Source of the DNA: Tenebrio molitor | Taxonomy: Eukaryota > Arthropoda > Insecta > Coleoptera > Tenebrionidae | DNA: 64,000 bases | Assembly (NCBI RefSeq): GCF_963966145.1 | Contig: NC_091049.1 | Location: forward strand, 10,974,001-11,038,000 | Direction of reading: 5' to 3' | In this document: positions 10,060 to 21,524 of the stretch, piece after piece | How positions within the stretch are numbered: the first letter of the stretch is position 1 | Layout of the letters: the number at the start of each line of letters is the position of its first letter | The notes under the pieces: model-generated | The model's input: only the letters and a program-made list of their open reading frames with translations | The model's database searches: none | What the model was told of the DNA's origin: nothing | Translations under genes and position numbers: made by a program

Positions 10060-10733
10060 ATTCTAATGTTTCCAATACACACTCCTTTTCTTCATACGTA
10101 CCCCTCCCCTTCCTTTTCATTTCTTTGTCAGAGCTAAATTGGCATCCAGCAAATCTTTAAATTCTAAAGGTGCCTATTGCACCTATCCTTCTTTTCTGTA
10201 ATTCTGCAAAAAGGAGGGGGGAAGCGAACCAATTATCAAAATAGAGCAAATATTTTTTTCCTTCTGGTAGTATATCTGCCAGTTGCAGAACAATGTTTGA
10301 GCTTAGCCCTATGTCGCGATGGTTTGGTTTAGGTCGTATTTTCCCACCATATATATTGAAATTATAAACTGTTCCCTTTACATTACAAAGCGCAAATTTT
10401 ATACCCCCATTTGTGAGGTTTTTTAGGGTTATAGGTTTTTAGACCAGACTGTCCTTTGAAAGGAACAATTTGTTGGTCCACGCAGAACATTTGTCCACGT
10501 AGCGGAATATCTTTGCATTTTGAGACAAGGCTTTCAAATAAAGGTCGAATTGTGAAAAGACGGTCTCTATCTTCAACGTTTCGGTAAGGCATGTAGTCGT
10601 TGAAATGTAGATACCTACGTATTTCTACACATCTGTCACGACTTATAAGGTGCATTTTATTGTAGTCGAAAGTAATACGCAGTAGCGTAAACGCAATAAT
10701 AGTATATTGTAGACCTAGGCAGTAAAGTGACAT
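10060..10733 (-). pseudogene. piggyBac transposase (DDE_Tnp_1_7), internal part
   Basis: The frame 10733-10383 includes MHLISRDRCVEIRRYLHFND, RDRLFTIRPLFESLVSK, MFCVDQQIVPFKGQSGLK and NPKKPHKWGYKI, typical of piggyBac; the D of CVDQQIVPFKG is the first catalytic Asp. A one-base shift at 10383 moves the rest into another frame: LYFDNWFASPLLFAEL with the second Asp, then GTFRI-stop-RFAGC and SDKEMKRKGRGTYEEKE. The CACAGTG element cuts it at 10040, and the continuation was not found on the other side. Its N-terminal side joins hairpin H2. The family moves by TTAA-targeted cut and paste. Confidence 0.85.
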
Positions 10734-10830
10734 TTTTCCAGGCTGAAAGAAGTAATGTACAGGCGAGCTTTAGCGAGCCTGGACACTTCTTGAAGTCTGG
10801 AAAAATCACTTTACCGCCAAGGTTTACACA
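10706..10830. repeat. Long imperfect hairpin H2
   Basis: Arms of about 55 nt pair: CAGTAAAGTGA, TTTTTCCAG and AGAAGT on the left with their complements on the right. The tip is CGA-GC-TTTA-GC-GAG at 10764-10777. It abuts the N-terminal end of the piggyBac fragment. Confidence 0.85.
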
Positions 10831-11000
10831 TTATTTTTCTTCCTACACAACATGACTGCAATAATTTTATACTGAAGCTGATATTTGCCTTTTGATTTTT
10901 CCGGTAGCAAATTAAGCGAAACGTCAAGCGCTTTGTCTTGCATTTCAGGCGGCGTACAATACTCTATCTCTTCTTCACTTGGATCTTCCACATGTTCCAT
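10824..11000 (-). pseudogene. First exon of a tyrosine-recombinase-like (Crypton-type) gene
   Basis: From an ATG at 11000 the frame reads MEHVEDPSEEEIEYCTPPEM, then LDVSLNLLPEKSKGKYQLQY, with a donor-like GTATAA at 10872. The LPEKSK.KY motif begins a repeated arthropod gene family encoding tyrosine-recombinase-like (Crypton-type) proteins. Only the first exon is recognisable; no R-H-R-Y catalytic domain follows before hairpin H2. The assignment rests on a short stretch. Confidence 0.45.
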
Positions 11001-11036
11001 TATTATGGATTTAAAATTTAAATCAAATAAATACAA

Positions 11037-12029
11037 ATATTTTTATACAAACAAAATTTGTTTTGTCTGTCAACAATAACCATTTGATATAATAACAAAA
11101 CAAACAGTCCGAAACACAGCGGCACCTACACACAGTTAGATATAACTTTCTGCAGAAATCTATATCTGTTGGTAATTTTAATTTACTTATGTTAGATTTT
11201 ATTAAGCAGGTTATTTTATAAAAAGAATACAGCTTTTGTTTGAACAAAAAAAGTTACCTAAAATCGTATTTTTTTTTTTTTGTAAATTTAATTTAACATA
11301 TTATTGCAGCGACCTCTATTGAAAAAAGTAAAAAAAAATTTTTACTGCCTAGCTATTTGTGTTTTTTTGCAAGGCTAGGCGTAGAAACACCTACTTTCTC
11401 GTCCCTATGGAGACGGTAAAATTCAACTTTACCATAGTGTAGGAAGAAAAACAGTTTTCTTTGAAATTCCATACCACAAATGTCACCCAATATATATCTT
11501 TAGTCTGTGACAAATGTCATTTGTCAGTTTGTCAATTTGTCATTCATATTTCGTATAATCGAATAGGTTATGTGAATCTTATTTTCTGTATTCTGAGCTG
11601 AAGAGTACATACATCCATACCACAGATCCATACCCTAGTCCATACATAACATAAGCTAAGTGCTAACTAAAAAATGGAGCGGTTCGTTATTGCGTTGGGA
11701 TTAATTGAACATAGGCGCTTTCCTTTTACATGTGAGCTGAGATACACTTAACTGATCTGAGAATCTCAACTCACTTGAACTCACTTCACTTTAATGGCAT
11801 AAAAGGAACGTCTAATTGAGCGGTAATCGAATCGGGCGGTAGGGGACAAATGGTTAATGGTATCTCCTATAAGTTAACCTCAAAAATAAATGTCAGGAGT
11901 TGACGGCTGCTTTACCAAATACTTTCAGATTTATACCTAACTAAAATAAGGGAAATATGGCATCATACAATACAATTTTTATGGTACGTCAATGATATTA
12001 ATTACTACAAAAGTGAGACCTTCATTCTT
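11037..12029. other. No identifiable gene; repeat fragments
   Basis: Contains a short inverted pair, TTTTTCTTCCTACAC near 10838 with GTGTAGGAAGAAAAA near 11437, which may mark a small non-autonomous element, and a TTTGTC-rich patch at 11505-11560. The GCTTTCCTTTTACA motif near 11717 has a complement near 16300 and may be a decayed Harbinger terminus. Confidence 0.4.
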
Positions 12030-12270
12030 TTTAGCATTTAGTTGATGCTGATATAAATAGAGATGATGCAGAGTCTTCAGACTCTGATTTGTATAATTTT
12101 GGTTATCACCATACTTCCTCGAGTTCAAGCGAGAGTGATAGTTCTACTGATTATTATCAACCTCGAAGAAAGTTGCATAGAATCGAAAATTATTTGCAGA
12201 CAATTGAAGATTATGATGATCATGAATTTAAGGAAATTAAGGAAATTTGTAGGAGAATTACCTACAATAT
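12030..12270 (+). pseudogene. Harbinger transposase, N-terminal exon
   Basis: The plus frame from 12089 contains an acidic Ser-rich start, then RRKLHRIENYLQTIEDYDDH and EFKEIKEICRR. This matches the N-terminal exon of HARBI1-like proteins (compare the intact copy at 35.5 kb: RKRLCVRIKDYIQTVNRYSQ). No downstream transposase is present. The sequence overlaps the 3' end of the Myb-like gene on the other strand, as in a compacted Harbinger element. Confidence 0.55.
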
Positions 12271-12735
12271 TGTCAATGTCTTCATAAAAAAGAAATCTGG
12301 CACCAGCTCCACACCCTGTTTTTTTTTGCAGTCCTTAATGGCCTTGTATGTTCTTAATAAATTCGCCCATTTCTTTTTGCAACTATCTTCAGAAAAATTT
12401 ACCTTTTGACTTTGTAACTCCTGTGCAATTATGCCCCAAAATGTCTTCCTTTTTTTGACATGGTGCATGTCTTCATAATGTGCATCAACTGCAGCAATAA
12501 GGGCTTTAGTTTCGTCAAACGCCCACTGCCGCTTCTCCTCGGTTTGTTTCTGATTTTCTTCTTGGTTCTCCACTATCGGTGTCAATGGCACTGTATCTAA
12601 TTCTTCAGTCTCCACTGTTGAAACAGTTCTAGTATTGACTGCCCTAAACGTTTCTTCAGTTTCGGTGAACGTTAAGATGTCACCTGCATTCGCATCGTCT
12701 TGTCTTAACACTGGCTGATTTGCCCCATTAAACAT
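12262..12735 (-). CDS. Harbinger accessory Myb/SANT-like protein
   Basis: From ATG 12735 (MFNGANQPVLRQDD) the product is about 157 residues. After a low-complexity lead it carries a trihelix/Myb-type DNA-binding domain at roughly residues 75-150: WAFDETKALIAAVDAHYEDM, KRKTFWGIIAQELQ, and CKKKWANLLRTYKAIKDCK. Two-gene Harbinger elements encode such a protein, which helps the transposase enter the nucleus and bind element ends. The upstream in-frame extension to 12804 runs into the adjacent MITE, so the internal Met is preferred. The end is probably truncated, because the family normally continues past the FFF motif. Confidence 0.65.
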   Translation of the reverse strand: MFNGANQPVLRQDDANAGDILTFTETEETFRAVNTRTVSTVETEELDTVPLTPIVENQEENQKQTEEKRQWAFDETKALIAAVDAHYEDMHHVKKRKTFWGIIAQELQSQKVNFSEDSCKKKWANLLRTYKAIKDCKKKQGVELVPDFFFMKTLTIL

Positions 12736-12791
12736 TATGATATTATTGGGAATCCAAATTTCTGCATTTATTTCTAAATTCAAACAATATA

Positions 12792-13247
12792 CTGGGTGCC
12801 CCAAAATTCGCGGAACAACTCAATGAGGTAATGTCAATTCATGTTAGAAAATAACGAGAAAAATAATTAAAAAAGTCTATACCTCTTAGATTTGAAGATA
12901 TGGGGGCCCAAAAGGTGCAGCTTTGATCTCATTTATTTTAAATAATAAAAAAGATTTTGACTATTTGTCTTTTACTATCCAGTGGGCAAATAATTTTGAA
13001 CGATTGTGATCAGGTTTGCACTTATTTTCTCCATTATTTCCAGCATTTCCAAGTAGTAATTTTATGTTCGTTTTACCTCAAATAGCATACGGCAACACGG
13101 CTTGGATTTTTCCCTCTCATTTCCATGGATACAACAAAAATTAAATATTCGCAGACTATTGGGGTGCATAGAATATTTTTACCTGATCTCGTAATGACTA
13201 CTTAACAACGTAATACTACGTTGTTCCGCGTATTTTGGGGCACCCAG
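12792..13247. mobile_element. Tc1/mariner-type MITE, copy A
   Basis: The 456-bp element has termini CTGGGTGCCCCAAAATTCGC at left and the complementary sequence at right, flanked by TA on both sides. A second copy in inverted orientation lies at 30553-31066 and shares internal sequence (for example CTATACCTCTTAGATTTGAA). No transposase is encoded. Confidence 0.9.
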
Positions 13248-13289
13248 TATATAAGAGATTGCAACGTAAAATAAGTTTTAACACAAACC

Positions 13290-15323
13290 TGCATCATGTA
13301 ATAAAACGTTGTGACCAAAAGTTGGCCACTGACAGCTCCGGGCTCTCAGGGGGTTTTTCGGGGCAGAGGGCGTGGGTTCGGATTTTTTAAAAAATGGGCG
13401 CCAGGCAGCTATTGTCTTGAGCTGGTTGTTGCTTGTCCAGCTGCCGGGACAAGTGCTCAGTTCTTACTCGTCGGAGGGAGTTTAAAAGCAAATTCGTTTT
13501 GAGTTTTTAATAAAATTGTTTTATTCGGTCACTCCAAAACGATAGACATTTGAGCTGGTTATGGTGATTTGGTACTGGCTCGCACGAATACGAAAATGGT
13601 TCGTTTGTAACTGTTAATTGAAAAATAGAAAATGTGGAACCAGTACTCTCAGAAGGCCTTAATATTTACTTGGTCGTAACCAGAAAAGCTTTTCTTCACA
13701 ATTGACCGAATCTTAAATTAAAACAAGTGATTCTCCGACAAAATAAAAAGGTATTTGTTCCTTAATGAAAAACTTTCCGAACTTAAGAATCCTTTTGATC
13801 AAAAAACAAATGAATGAAACTAAATGAAATTCAAGGTTGATGTTGACGAAAATTAAAGAATTGATCCTGGTAAGAAAATTCAAATTCGGTAAGTTTCCGA
13901 AAATGTTGGTCTCAACAAAAATTCCTGAATTTGACAATGAAAATTGAAATTGAATGAAAAAAGGTTTTACATAAAAATCTTACTAATTGCAAAGTATTAA
14001 TAAATTATGAACATACAAGAAAATAGCAAACTTGAGAAGCGGAAAATTCGAGGCGTTTCTAAATTTCACAATGCCGCAGTAAAAAATGGCGACTTATCTT
14101 TATGCCGGGTCTGTTGTCTCCTCGAATAGCGTCTTTTTGACTTGCGGTGTGACCTTGACGATATTCCTTTGTCCTTGGCGAAACGATACTCAAAGAAACG
14201 ATGCGTGGTCCGACGACCTTAATGAACGGCTTGCGGTCTGGCGATGACCACTCTACAGAACGATATTCCCAAAAAAAGCGATCGCCTCTGCGAACGATAA
14301 CTGGTCCGGCTGACCCTAAAGAACAACCCCTAACGAATTGTCGTTAGTGTTGCGAAACTCGGAAGATTCGGTAATTACCTTTCCGCTGAAAGGGGTTGCT
14401 TCACGATAATTCGAAGGAGGACTTTCCGGTTCTCCTTCGTGGTACGGTGCGGTAATCTGGCTCGAACTACCCCTAATAGACGAAAATTAGTGAAGTGAAT
14501 TCGCTAATGAACGATAATTACCTCTTTCTCGCTAGATGACGAGGGGTTTCTCGACCACGGCAAAATGGTAAACGGTAGCGGAACGGTAATTTTTCGGGCT
14601 CCCCGACGGCCCCGAAGGCTGGCAGCGCCGGACGATAAGCGCCATGGCGTTCGGCAATCCACCCACAGGGATGATTGCGGATCCCGAACGCCACGCACGT
14701 GATTCGCAGCTCGCGACTTGCGGCACCTGCCGCCCGCTCGGCGGTCGCCGACCGAGTCCTTTAATTTCCGCTCGCGATCGGTTTTTTTGGCTACCCCCGC
14801 CTCTAGGAGATCAACCCGAAAGATCTGGACCTTATTCCGTTGGGCGATAAGGCGTCCCGGTAATTGCACGGACCGCGCATCTTGATGACAACTTCCGGCG
14901 ATCCTACACTTGCGCGCTAAATGACAGATGGTCGAACATGGCGCCGGTTTGTTTACGTTGGACATCACCGATCCGAGAATCCAGATGTTGAAGCGGTAAT
15001 GTGTCGGTGAGTCCACGCGTAACACACGATAGATGTTGAAGGCTATTTCCCGCAGGATCTCAAAAGGATGAACACACCAGGATGAAGGAAGAAGGTTGGG
15101 GAAAAGAAGAGAAGAAGATAACTGTCCGGCAAGCCACGGGAACAAAAGGGAATCGGAACTAACTTTGCCGTACGGTTACCCGAGCTGAGAAGAAGAAGAA
15201 GAAGGATTGAAGGAAAAGGAAAGGAGAAAGAAGAAAAAAAGCGAACGATAAATAGATAGGCCGCAGCTAGACAGCCTAGAGGCGTGAGGCCACCTCAGCC
15301 TAAAATTTAGGGGCTAACATGTG
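13290..15323 (-). mobile_element. GC-rich LTR-like block, possible solo LTR or leader
   Basis: Composition differs sharply from its surroundings. On the minus strand it begins TGTTAGCCCCTAAATTTT, has a TATTTAT box near 15250, a 60-bp purine run (complement at 15185-15245), an AATAAA near 13530 and a TGGCGCCCA PBS-like motif near 13395. This order resembles a BEL- or gypsy-type LTR plus leader. No gag or pol follows, and I could not find matching target duplications, so the boundaries are provisional. Minus frames such as 14504-15145 look like chance opening in GC-rich DNA. Confidence 0.35.
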
Positions 15324-16899
15324 TTATGCCAGCCGCCCCAAAACTGGCTGGCACAAAGACTCTACATTGAAAAAACTCTCAAAAATGAAACCGCAAAAGA
15401 AACAAAAGAAAACCGAAAGTGAAACTGAAAGCGAAACTGAAAGAAAACTGAAAGTGAACCGATCAACAAAAAAATTAACCCTGACCCGATAAACTCAAAA
15501 TGATTTGACTGACGGCACAAACAAACTGAATTATTTCGAAATGAGCGTCCCGAAAAAGGTTACGGCAGGGTGGGCGCGTCGCGACGTCATGTGCCGTGCG
15601 TTGTGTTGCTTGTTCCTGATCTTCGAACAGCGATCTTATTGTCCCGCGAGCATAAGTAGGACCTCTTGGCCTCCTACCCCGGCCAAGACGAATAGTGGCA
15701 AATTGACCTGCTACAACGTCTCCCTCATCATTTCGCACCCAACCGTGTTGGGTTCTTACAATTTTATAAGACATTGTTAAATCAACGTTAAATTAAAATT
15801 ATTTAATACTTTTGCACATTGCTCATAAGTCATAACCTCGCGTTTGCTTGGCGCTGAAATGCTGTCAATATGTGTTCGTGACTAGGACTGTAATGAGGTG
15901 CTGGTATTTGTTATTTTGTGTAAATTGTTCGAAGGACCTGATGATTAAAACTCAGTGTTTTAATTTTAACAATATATATTCCAACAACAATGAAAGTGGA
16001 CCGAACTGTCCGGTGGTTAATACAGAAGTCTCTCTTTGAATGTTTGTCTAGCGAGGTAAGCTACCTGGAGGGAAGTGCCCACCCTTGACGGACCAAACTA
16101 CCTGCAGATGCACGAACAACATGCATTTTTAACCCCCCACTTCCGAAGTGAGTTTTTCTCACTTATCTGATGCTGGCGCTTAGGTAGTGCATCAGCGGCA
16201 AGGGGGGAGGTAAAAAAACTCAGATCACTTCATTTGAGAAATGTAAAAGGAACGAGTTTAAAAGCGAACGACAGTCAACTGAGTGGAGAATAACTGAGAT
16301 TTGGTGTAAAAGGAAAGCTACACATGAAAAACGGATTGCGGAGCGAATAATCCACCTATTCAATGTGCGTAAAATGCTTTTTTCTACTAGAGTTTGGAAA
16401 ATTTCAACATTGTAATACTAATTTGAGTTAGGAAAAGTGAAAAATTCCCTACTAAGGGCGGAAATAATATTTCAACACTAAAAGTTCAATTTTGGTCGTT
16501 TCCTGGGATACGTAACGTAAAAACTGGTATTTATAATTGAGACAAAAGCTTAAACGCCTTCACAATTTTTCATTAATAAATTGTTTCTCTATGGTAACGA
16601 AAGCAGAACAATTTTGATTTCGCTTTTTAATTTAGAAATAACACAAGCCTGCACTGATTTCGATGTTTGCATAAAATTGACAGTTTTTGAACAATTTCGA
16701 CCCCCTGATTACGAAAATGATTTTGGTTTTGCGCTATCATGTCTAGTTTTTTCACAAATCGTTTTTTCTTAAAATTGAAATGTTCACCTAGAATGAATGA
16801 ATTATTTCAAAATTTCGATATTGTAATATCGGACAACAATATGGATATTCGAAATTTCCTTATTTTATTTGCGAGTGGGACTGCCGGGCACGAGACAAG
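15324..16899. other. Unassigned region, one unrecognised ORF
   Basis: A minus frame at 15475-15774 (99 codons, MSYKIVRTQHGWVRNDEGDV...) is unlike any family I recognise; it may be part of the neighbouring LTR-like element. A degenerate GAAACTGAAAG tandem tract lies at 15400-15460. A small inverted repeat (GCCAGCC/GGCTGGC) is at 15329-15352. The stretch 16050-16330 has related inverted motifs but no gene. Confidence 0.4.
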
Positions 16900-17500
16900 C
16901 ACTGGACTCAAAAGAAGTGGCCTTTAAGAACTAGACTTGTACCGGGAAGCAATAATAAAAAATAATTTAGTTGTATCCTAAAAAAGTAGTATAAGGTACC
17001 ACCAATGCATATCAAATTTTGTTTGATGAAGCAATTTGTAAAGCCTCTTGATAAAAATAGACAATGTTTCAAGTATTAATGTACTAAGTTACCAGATCTC
17101 TCCAATGCCAAATGAAAAGAGGTTAGGACCTCAAATAAGATCTTTGTACAAAGGTAATGATTTTCAAAATTCCATGAATGTTGTTGAAAGGAATGCCTGG
17201 ACGGCATTTAAGAACGTCATAGAAAAATTGCTTGGAAATCACAAAGATGAAGACTACGAAAATATTGTAAGAATCATGTTTAAAAATTTTTACATCTTGG
17301 GATGTAAAATGAGTTTGAAAGTGAATTTCTCTTTTCGCACTTAAATCTTTTTCCTAAAAATCTTGGTGCTGTCAGCGAGGAACAAGGGGAACGCCTTGAC
17401 CAAGATATAAAACAAATGGAGAGGTGATATCAAGGAAGATGGAGCGTATCAATGATGGTAGACTTTTGCTGGACATTACAGCGCGATGTACCCAAAAAAA
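16900..17500 (+). pseudogene. Unnamed arthropod repeat gene ('GPQI ... NLGAVSEEQGERL' family), copy 1
   Basis: Broken plus frames give WPLRTRLVPGSNN, then LMKQFVKPLDKN, MPNEKRLGPQIRSLYK, VVERNAWTAFKNVIEKLLGN, CKMSLKVNF and, after a shift at 17340, LFPKNLGAVSEEQGERL and MVDFCWTLQRD. I know this motif order as a heavily repeated arthropod protein of unknown function, usually beginning with a Cys-rich region. The fuller N-terminus is visible in copy 2 at 49.7 kb. Several stops and shifts make it a relic. It may be a transposase-derived family; I can name no activity. Confidence 0.6.
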
Positions 17501-17846
17501 AAAAAATACAGCAGGCAATCAATTAAAAGAAGTTTCCTCACAAAGCGTTAAATATGCCATTCTCATAAGGAATAAAAAATGTAGTTAGATTATTAACCAA
17601 GAATTATTATAAACATCTTATTTTCCTAAATAAATTGCTTAATTTTTTTTTGTTAATTGTGAAAAAACCTGACGTGATACAAAAAAATGAATTGTATTTT
17701 TGTAATCAGGGCTCCAATGTTATACAAAATCAGTTATCAAAATCAAAACATCGATTAAAAAGTTTTGTTTTGCAGGCCTGTGTAATTAATAGTATATTAA
17801 AAATATCCAAATTTTATGTATTTTCCAAACTCCAGTAGAAAAAATC
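17501..17846. other. No identifiable gene
   Basis: AT-rich tail after the repeat gene, with no coding or repeat signal that I can support. Confidence 0.5.
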
Positions 17847-17970
17847 ATGTGTGCAATTCGTAGGAAAAGTGTTTTTTTCGTACTCGACGCGTTTTTAATC
17901 TCGACTTCGTCTCGATTAAAAATCCCGCATCTCGTACGGAAAAAAATCACTTTTCCTAACTTATTGCACA
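17847..17970. repeat. Long imperfect hairpin H3
   Basis: Arms pair GTGCAAT, GTAGGAAAAGTG, TTTTTTTC, CGTAC and TTTTTAATC with their complements. The tip reads CTC-GAC-TTC-GTC-TCG on the plus strand, giving CGA-GAC-GAA-GTC-GAG on the minus strand. Confidence 0.9.
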
Positions 17971-18448
17971 AATAGCTATTCCATACATGCGCAGTTGTCA
18001 GGAGTGTTGCCTATGTGACTTTAACCACTTCCAGAAGTTAGTAACATTTTTGGTGCAATTTTTAGTAATATTTAACGTTTCAAGGTTTGAAGCAAGCAAG
18101 TTTGACTTTGTCGATCCTCTATATTTTTCTTTACAACCAGGTACACAGTAATTCGTAACCATGATAGCACTTTAAAGAATTAACTAATATTTTCTCTTGT
18201 TTTAACCTCAATAACCGATATTCAGCTGCGAATGAGTGTTATGACTGTTTGTAGCTTTAGCCACTTCTAAGCAGTGGCAGCGCGCGATATACAAAAAAAG
18301 GTTAATGACGCTTTCCATACCCACTCCTGCGCAATCGTCTGTCTTATTTTAACATTGGGAATTTTATTTCTTCTATCTTTTTTCCACTCATTGCCTTCTT
18401 CCCTTGAATAGGTGGATTGACGTGTAAAAATGTTATAATTTTGTATAT
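17971..18448. other. No identifiable gene
   Basis: Nothing recognisable. A minus frame (18267-18470) starts inside the terminal repeat of the next element and is not conserved with anything I know. Confidence 0.4.
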
Positions 18449-19519
18449 GCCATTCACGATGTTTTGGCATAAGGGGAGGCCATGGAAAAAGTGCATTTAA
18501 GTTGGCAGTAAAGCTGTCTGTTGAATTAGGTTATTTTTTTTCTAAGTTTGAGGTTATAAACTGCGTCATTGTCTAGTGCATTGTTGTCAGTTTTACTAGT
18601 TAGCAATATAAAATACTCACACATTTTTAATCCAATTTAACAAAACAGGAAACTGACTTGAACAGCTACAGAATAGTAGGGACCGGGACCGAAAGATGAA
18701 GTGGCTCCTGTTAATTTATGCACCACTTAGATAACCCACCTATACAGTGTCTTAACTAACCAGTTAGTAACTTCTCAATGAATTTTTCATTTTAACCAAA
18801 ACATTCCTAGAACTAGATTGTATAAAATCTTGTACCTACTTATTAAGCCTTACTTTATTCCAATCTTTCTGCAAAATATTTACACCCATCGTCTATGACA
18901 AAAAAGAACAAAACTATTCAACTTCTATAATTTCATTAGAAAATTCTAAATCATCATTACCTGCATCAAAATCCCAATCAAATTCCGAGTCAGATTCTCC
19001 TAATAAAATTATTAAAGGAAGAATGTTTTCAAATGAAAGATTTCACATTAATTTTGCCCAATCTTTCGAAATAAATTCTTTACAATATCTACAAAAATGT
19101 TGGCAAATTTCAGGAGTACATTTCAAAATAGACTCAAGCCATAAATTCACAACTTTATCGCGAAGTTGTAATAGGTCTTACAAAACCCCTGTCCTATTTC
19201 AATTGGGTCGTTGATTCACTATCCGTGCTACATATTTATCTTGTACTCACCTACGATTTAATTTATACACAAAAAAAAACTTGACTTCATTGTAACTTAC
19301 TGAAAAAATGTTCTGCAGTCTAATACAAACACCATCAATACGTTTTAAAGTCGGTTAATTATGATTACGGTAAATTCGGCAACATATTACTTTCATTTTG
19401 ATAGGTCCGCATGTCAGGCACTTTAGTGACAGTAGAGATGACAGAAATCAAACATGTATCCAACGTTAAAAAAGAAAATCATAGCCTCCCCTTATGCCAA
19501 AACATCGTGAATGGTATAT
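18449..19519. mobile_element. Element with 31-bp perfect inverted repeats
   Basis: 18450-18480 and 19484-19514 are perfect 31-bp inverted repeats (outer ends CCATTCACGATGTTTTGGCA). Flanks are TATAT at 18444-18448 and 19515-19519, a possible 5-bp duplication in AT-rich context. The minus strand inside (about 19210-18890) carries a broken coding tail: LRDKVVNLWLESILKCTPEI, CRYCKEFISKDWAKLM, then an acidic GESDSEFDWDFD end. This looks like a transposase C-terminus, family unknown. A Harbinger fragment begins just to the right. Confidence 0.55.
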
Positions 19520-19539
19520 ATAATTAATTTATTAACAAG

Positions 19540-19890
19540 TTGTCACTTTGTAGCTCAAGTAATGACAAGATTTATCGATATGAAACTGTAATTCTGAAAC
19601 AAAGGCTGTCTACTTTTAAAAGCCACGTTCGAATGTCGCCTTCAACATTTGAAGCTATTTTACAACAAATTGCTATTTGTCCAGAAGTAAGAAAGAAAGA
19701 CCAAAATATGCATGGCGGTAGAAGGCAAATTAATATAGAAAAAACCTTATTAATTGTTTTCTGGACATTGGCTACACCAGATTCATATAGATCTGTGGCA
19801 GATAGGTTTAATGTGGCTGAATCCTCAGTGTACAATTATTTAAATTCTATTATAAAAGCCATAAATAACAATATAAGCAAAATATACAGT
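19540..19890 (+). pseudogene. Harbinger transposase, N-terminal to helix-turn-helix part
   Basis: The plus frame encodes FKSHVRMSPSTFEAILQQIA, RRQINIEKTLLIVFWTLAT, SYRSVADRFNVAESSVYNYL and IIKAINNNISK, the N-terminal and HTH part of a PIF/Harbinger transposase. After residue ~115 it diverges, short of the catalytic IDGTH region, and runs into the hairpin array at about 19990. Confidence 0.8.
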
Positions 19891-19989
19891 GAGGTGCAAA
19901 AGTATGGAATAAATTCCTTAAAAATTAAACAAAATTTTTTTCAAAAAAATCTTTGGACATGTCAATTTTAGTTTATAAAAATATATCTT

Positions 19990-21520
19990 TCTTTTTGGTA
20001 AATTGACTCCACAAACCACCAGATAAAAAAACTCGTCCTTCGGACGCGTTTTTTTTGTTGGGTGGTTTATGTCGTCAATTTACCAAGCAACCAAATTATC
20101 GTAAAAAAATTCAATTTTATCCGGACAAAAAAAAACCTCTCGTGTAATTACAGTCGATAATTTAATTCATGTATAAAAAATCCCATAAGCCGCGATGCAT
20201 TTGTCACTTTGACAACGGATAAAGTTAGCCCTAACTTTGCATCTGGAACTTCCATGGCAAACTTTTTCGAACCTGATTATTGTTTGTTGTTATGATAACG
20301 AACCAACAATCTTAAACATTGACACAGCTTGTAATAAATTGAAGTGCAAAATGGCCAGTTCAATTTTTCATAATTACCTACCTATTATTATTCATTAAAT
20401 TATCTCATCGAATTACGCTCGAGGTTTTTTCGTCCAGGATAAAATTTCATTTTTTAAACTTCAATTTGGTTTCTTTTTGGTAAATTGACTCCACAAACCA
20501 CCAGATAAAAAAAACTCGTCCTTCGGACTCGTTTTTTTATCGGGTGGTTTGTGTCGTCAATTTACCAAGCAACCAAATTATCGTAAAAAAATTAAATTTT
20601 ATCCGGACAAAAAAAAACCTCTCGTGTAATTACAGTCGATAATTTAATTCATGTATAAAAAATCCCATAAGCCGCGATGCATTTGTCACTTTGACATCGG
20701 ATAAAGTTAGCCCTAACTTTGCATCTGGATAAAATGTGCTTAAACTTCCATGGCAAACTTTTTCGAACCTGATTATTGTTTGTTGTTATGATAACGAACC
20801 AACAATCTTAAACATTGACACAGCTTGTAATAAATTGACGTGCAAAATGGCCAATTCAATTTTTCATAATTACCTACCTATCATTATTCATTAAATTATC
20901 TCATCGAATTACGCTCGAGGTTTTTTTCGTCCAGGATAAAATTTCATTTTTTAAACTCTAATTTGGTTTCTTTTTGGTAAATTGACTCCACAAACCACCA
21001 GATAAAAAAACTCGTCCTACGGACTCGTTTTTTTATCGGGTGGTTTGTGTCGTCAATTTACCAAGCAACCAAATTATCGTAAAAAAATTCAATTTTATCC
21101 GGACAAAAAAAGACCTCTCGTGTAATTACAGTCGACAATTTAATTCATGTATAAAAAATCTCATAAGGCGCTGTGATTTTGTCACTTTGACAGCGGATAA
21201 AAGTTTGCCCTAACTTTTATCCGGCAGAAACACTCAGGTAGCTTATACCTTTAGTTGCTAGGCATCTAATACCTTTAATACCAAATAAAAAAATTAAATT
21301 TGTATTGTTCATTGATTAAATTGTCTCTGCGAATTAACTCGAGGTTTCATTTAGTCAGGAAACATATTTATTTGCAACTCAAACTAATTGCTTGACAATT
21401 AGACGAGAAAAATTGGCACGATAAAAGCACGACGACCGTAGGCTAAGCAATACGTTTTCGTTGCAAAAAATATTTATCCGACTAAATGAAACCTCTTGTG
21501 TAATTCTAATTAGAGTCGAC
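19990..21520. repeat. Tandem array of giant hairpin units (~490-bp period)
   Basis: Three near-identical units start at about 19990, 20473 and 20968 (periods ~481 and ~497); a fourth diverged unit covers about 21290-21520. Each unit centres on a hairpin (19996-20086, 20477-20568, 20974-21064) whose outer arms continue past 100 nt: GAGGTTTTTTT, GTCC.GGATAAAATT and AATTTGGTT recur as complements on either side. Tips read CTC-GTCC-TTC-GGAC-TCG on the plus strand, with GCG replacing the last TCG in unit 1 and loop TAC in unit 3. Spacers share phrases such as GATTATTGTTTGTTGTTATG. No gene is present. Confidence 0.9.
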
Positions 21521-21524
21521 AATA

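Noticed and set aside
14504..15145. 213-codon minus ORF as a host gene.
   Set aside because: It lies in the GC-rich LTR-like block where stops are rare. No recognised domain, and the plus strand is also open in places.
19990..21520. CRISPR-like array.
   Set aside because: The repeats are ~490 bp palindromic units with similar spacers in a eukaryotic context, not short repeats with unique spacers.
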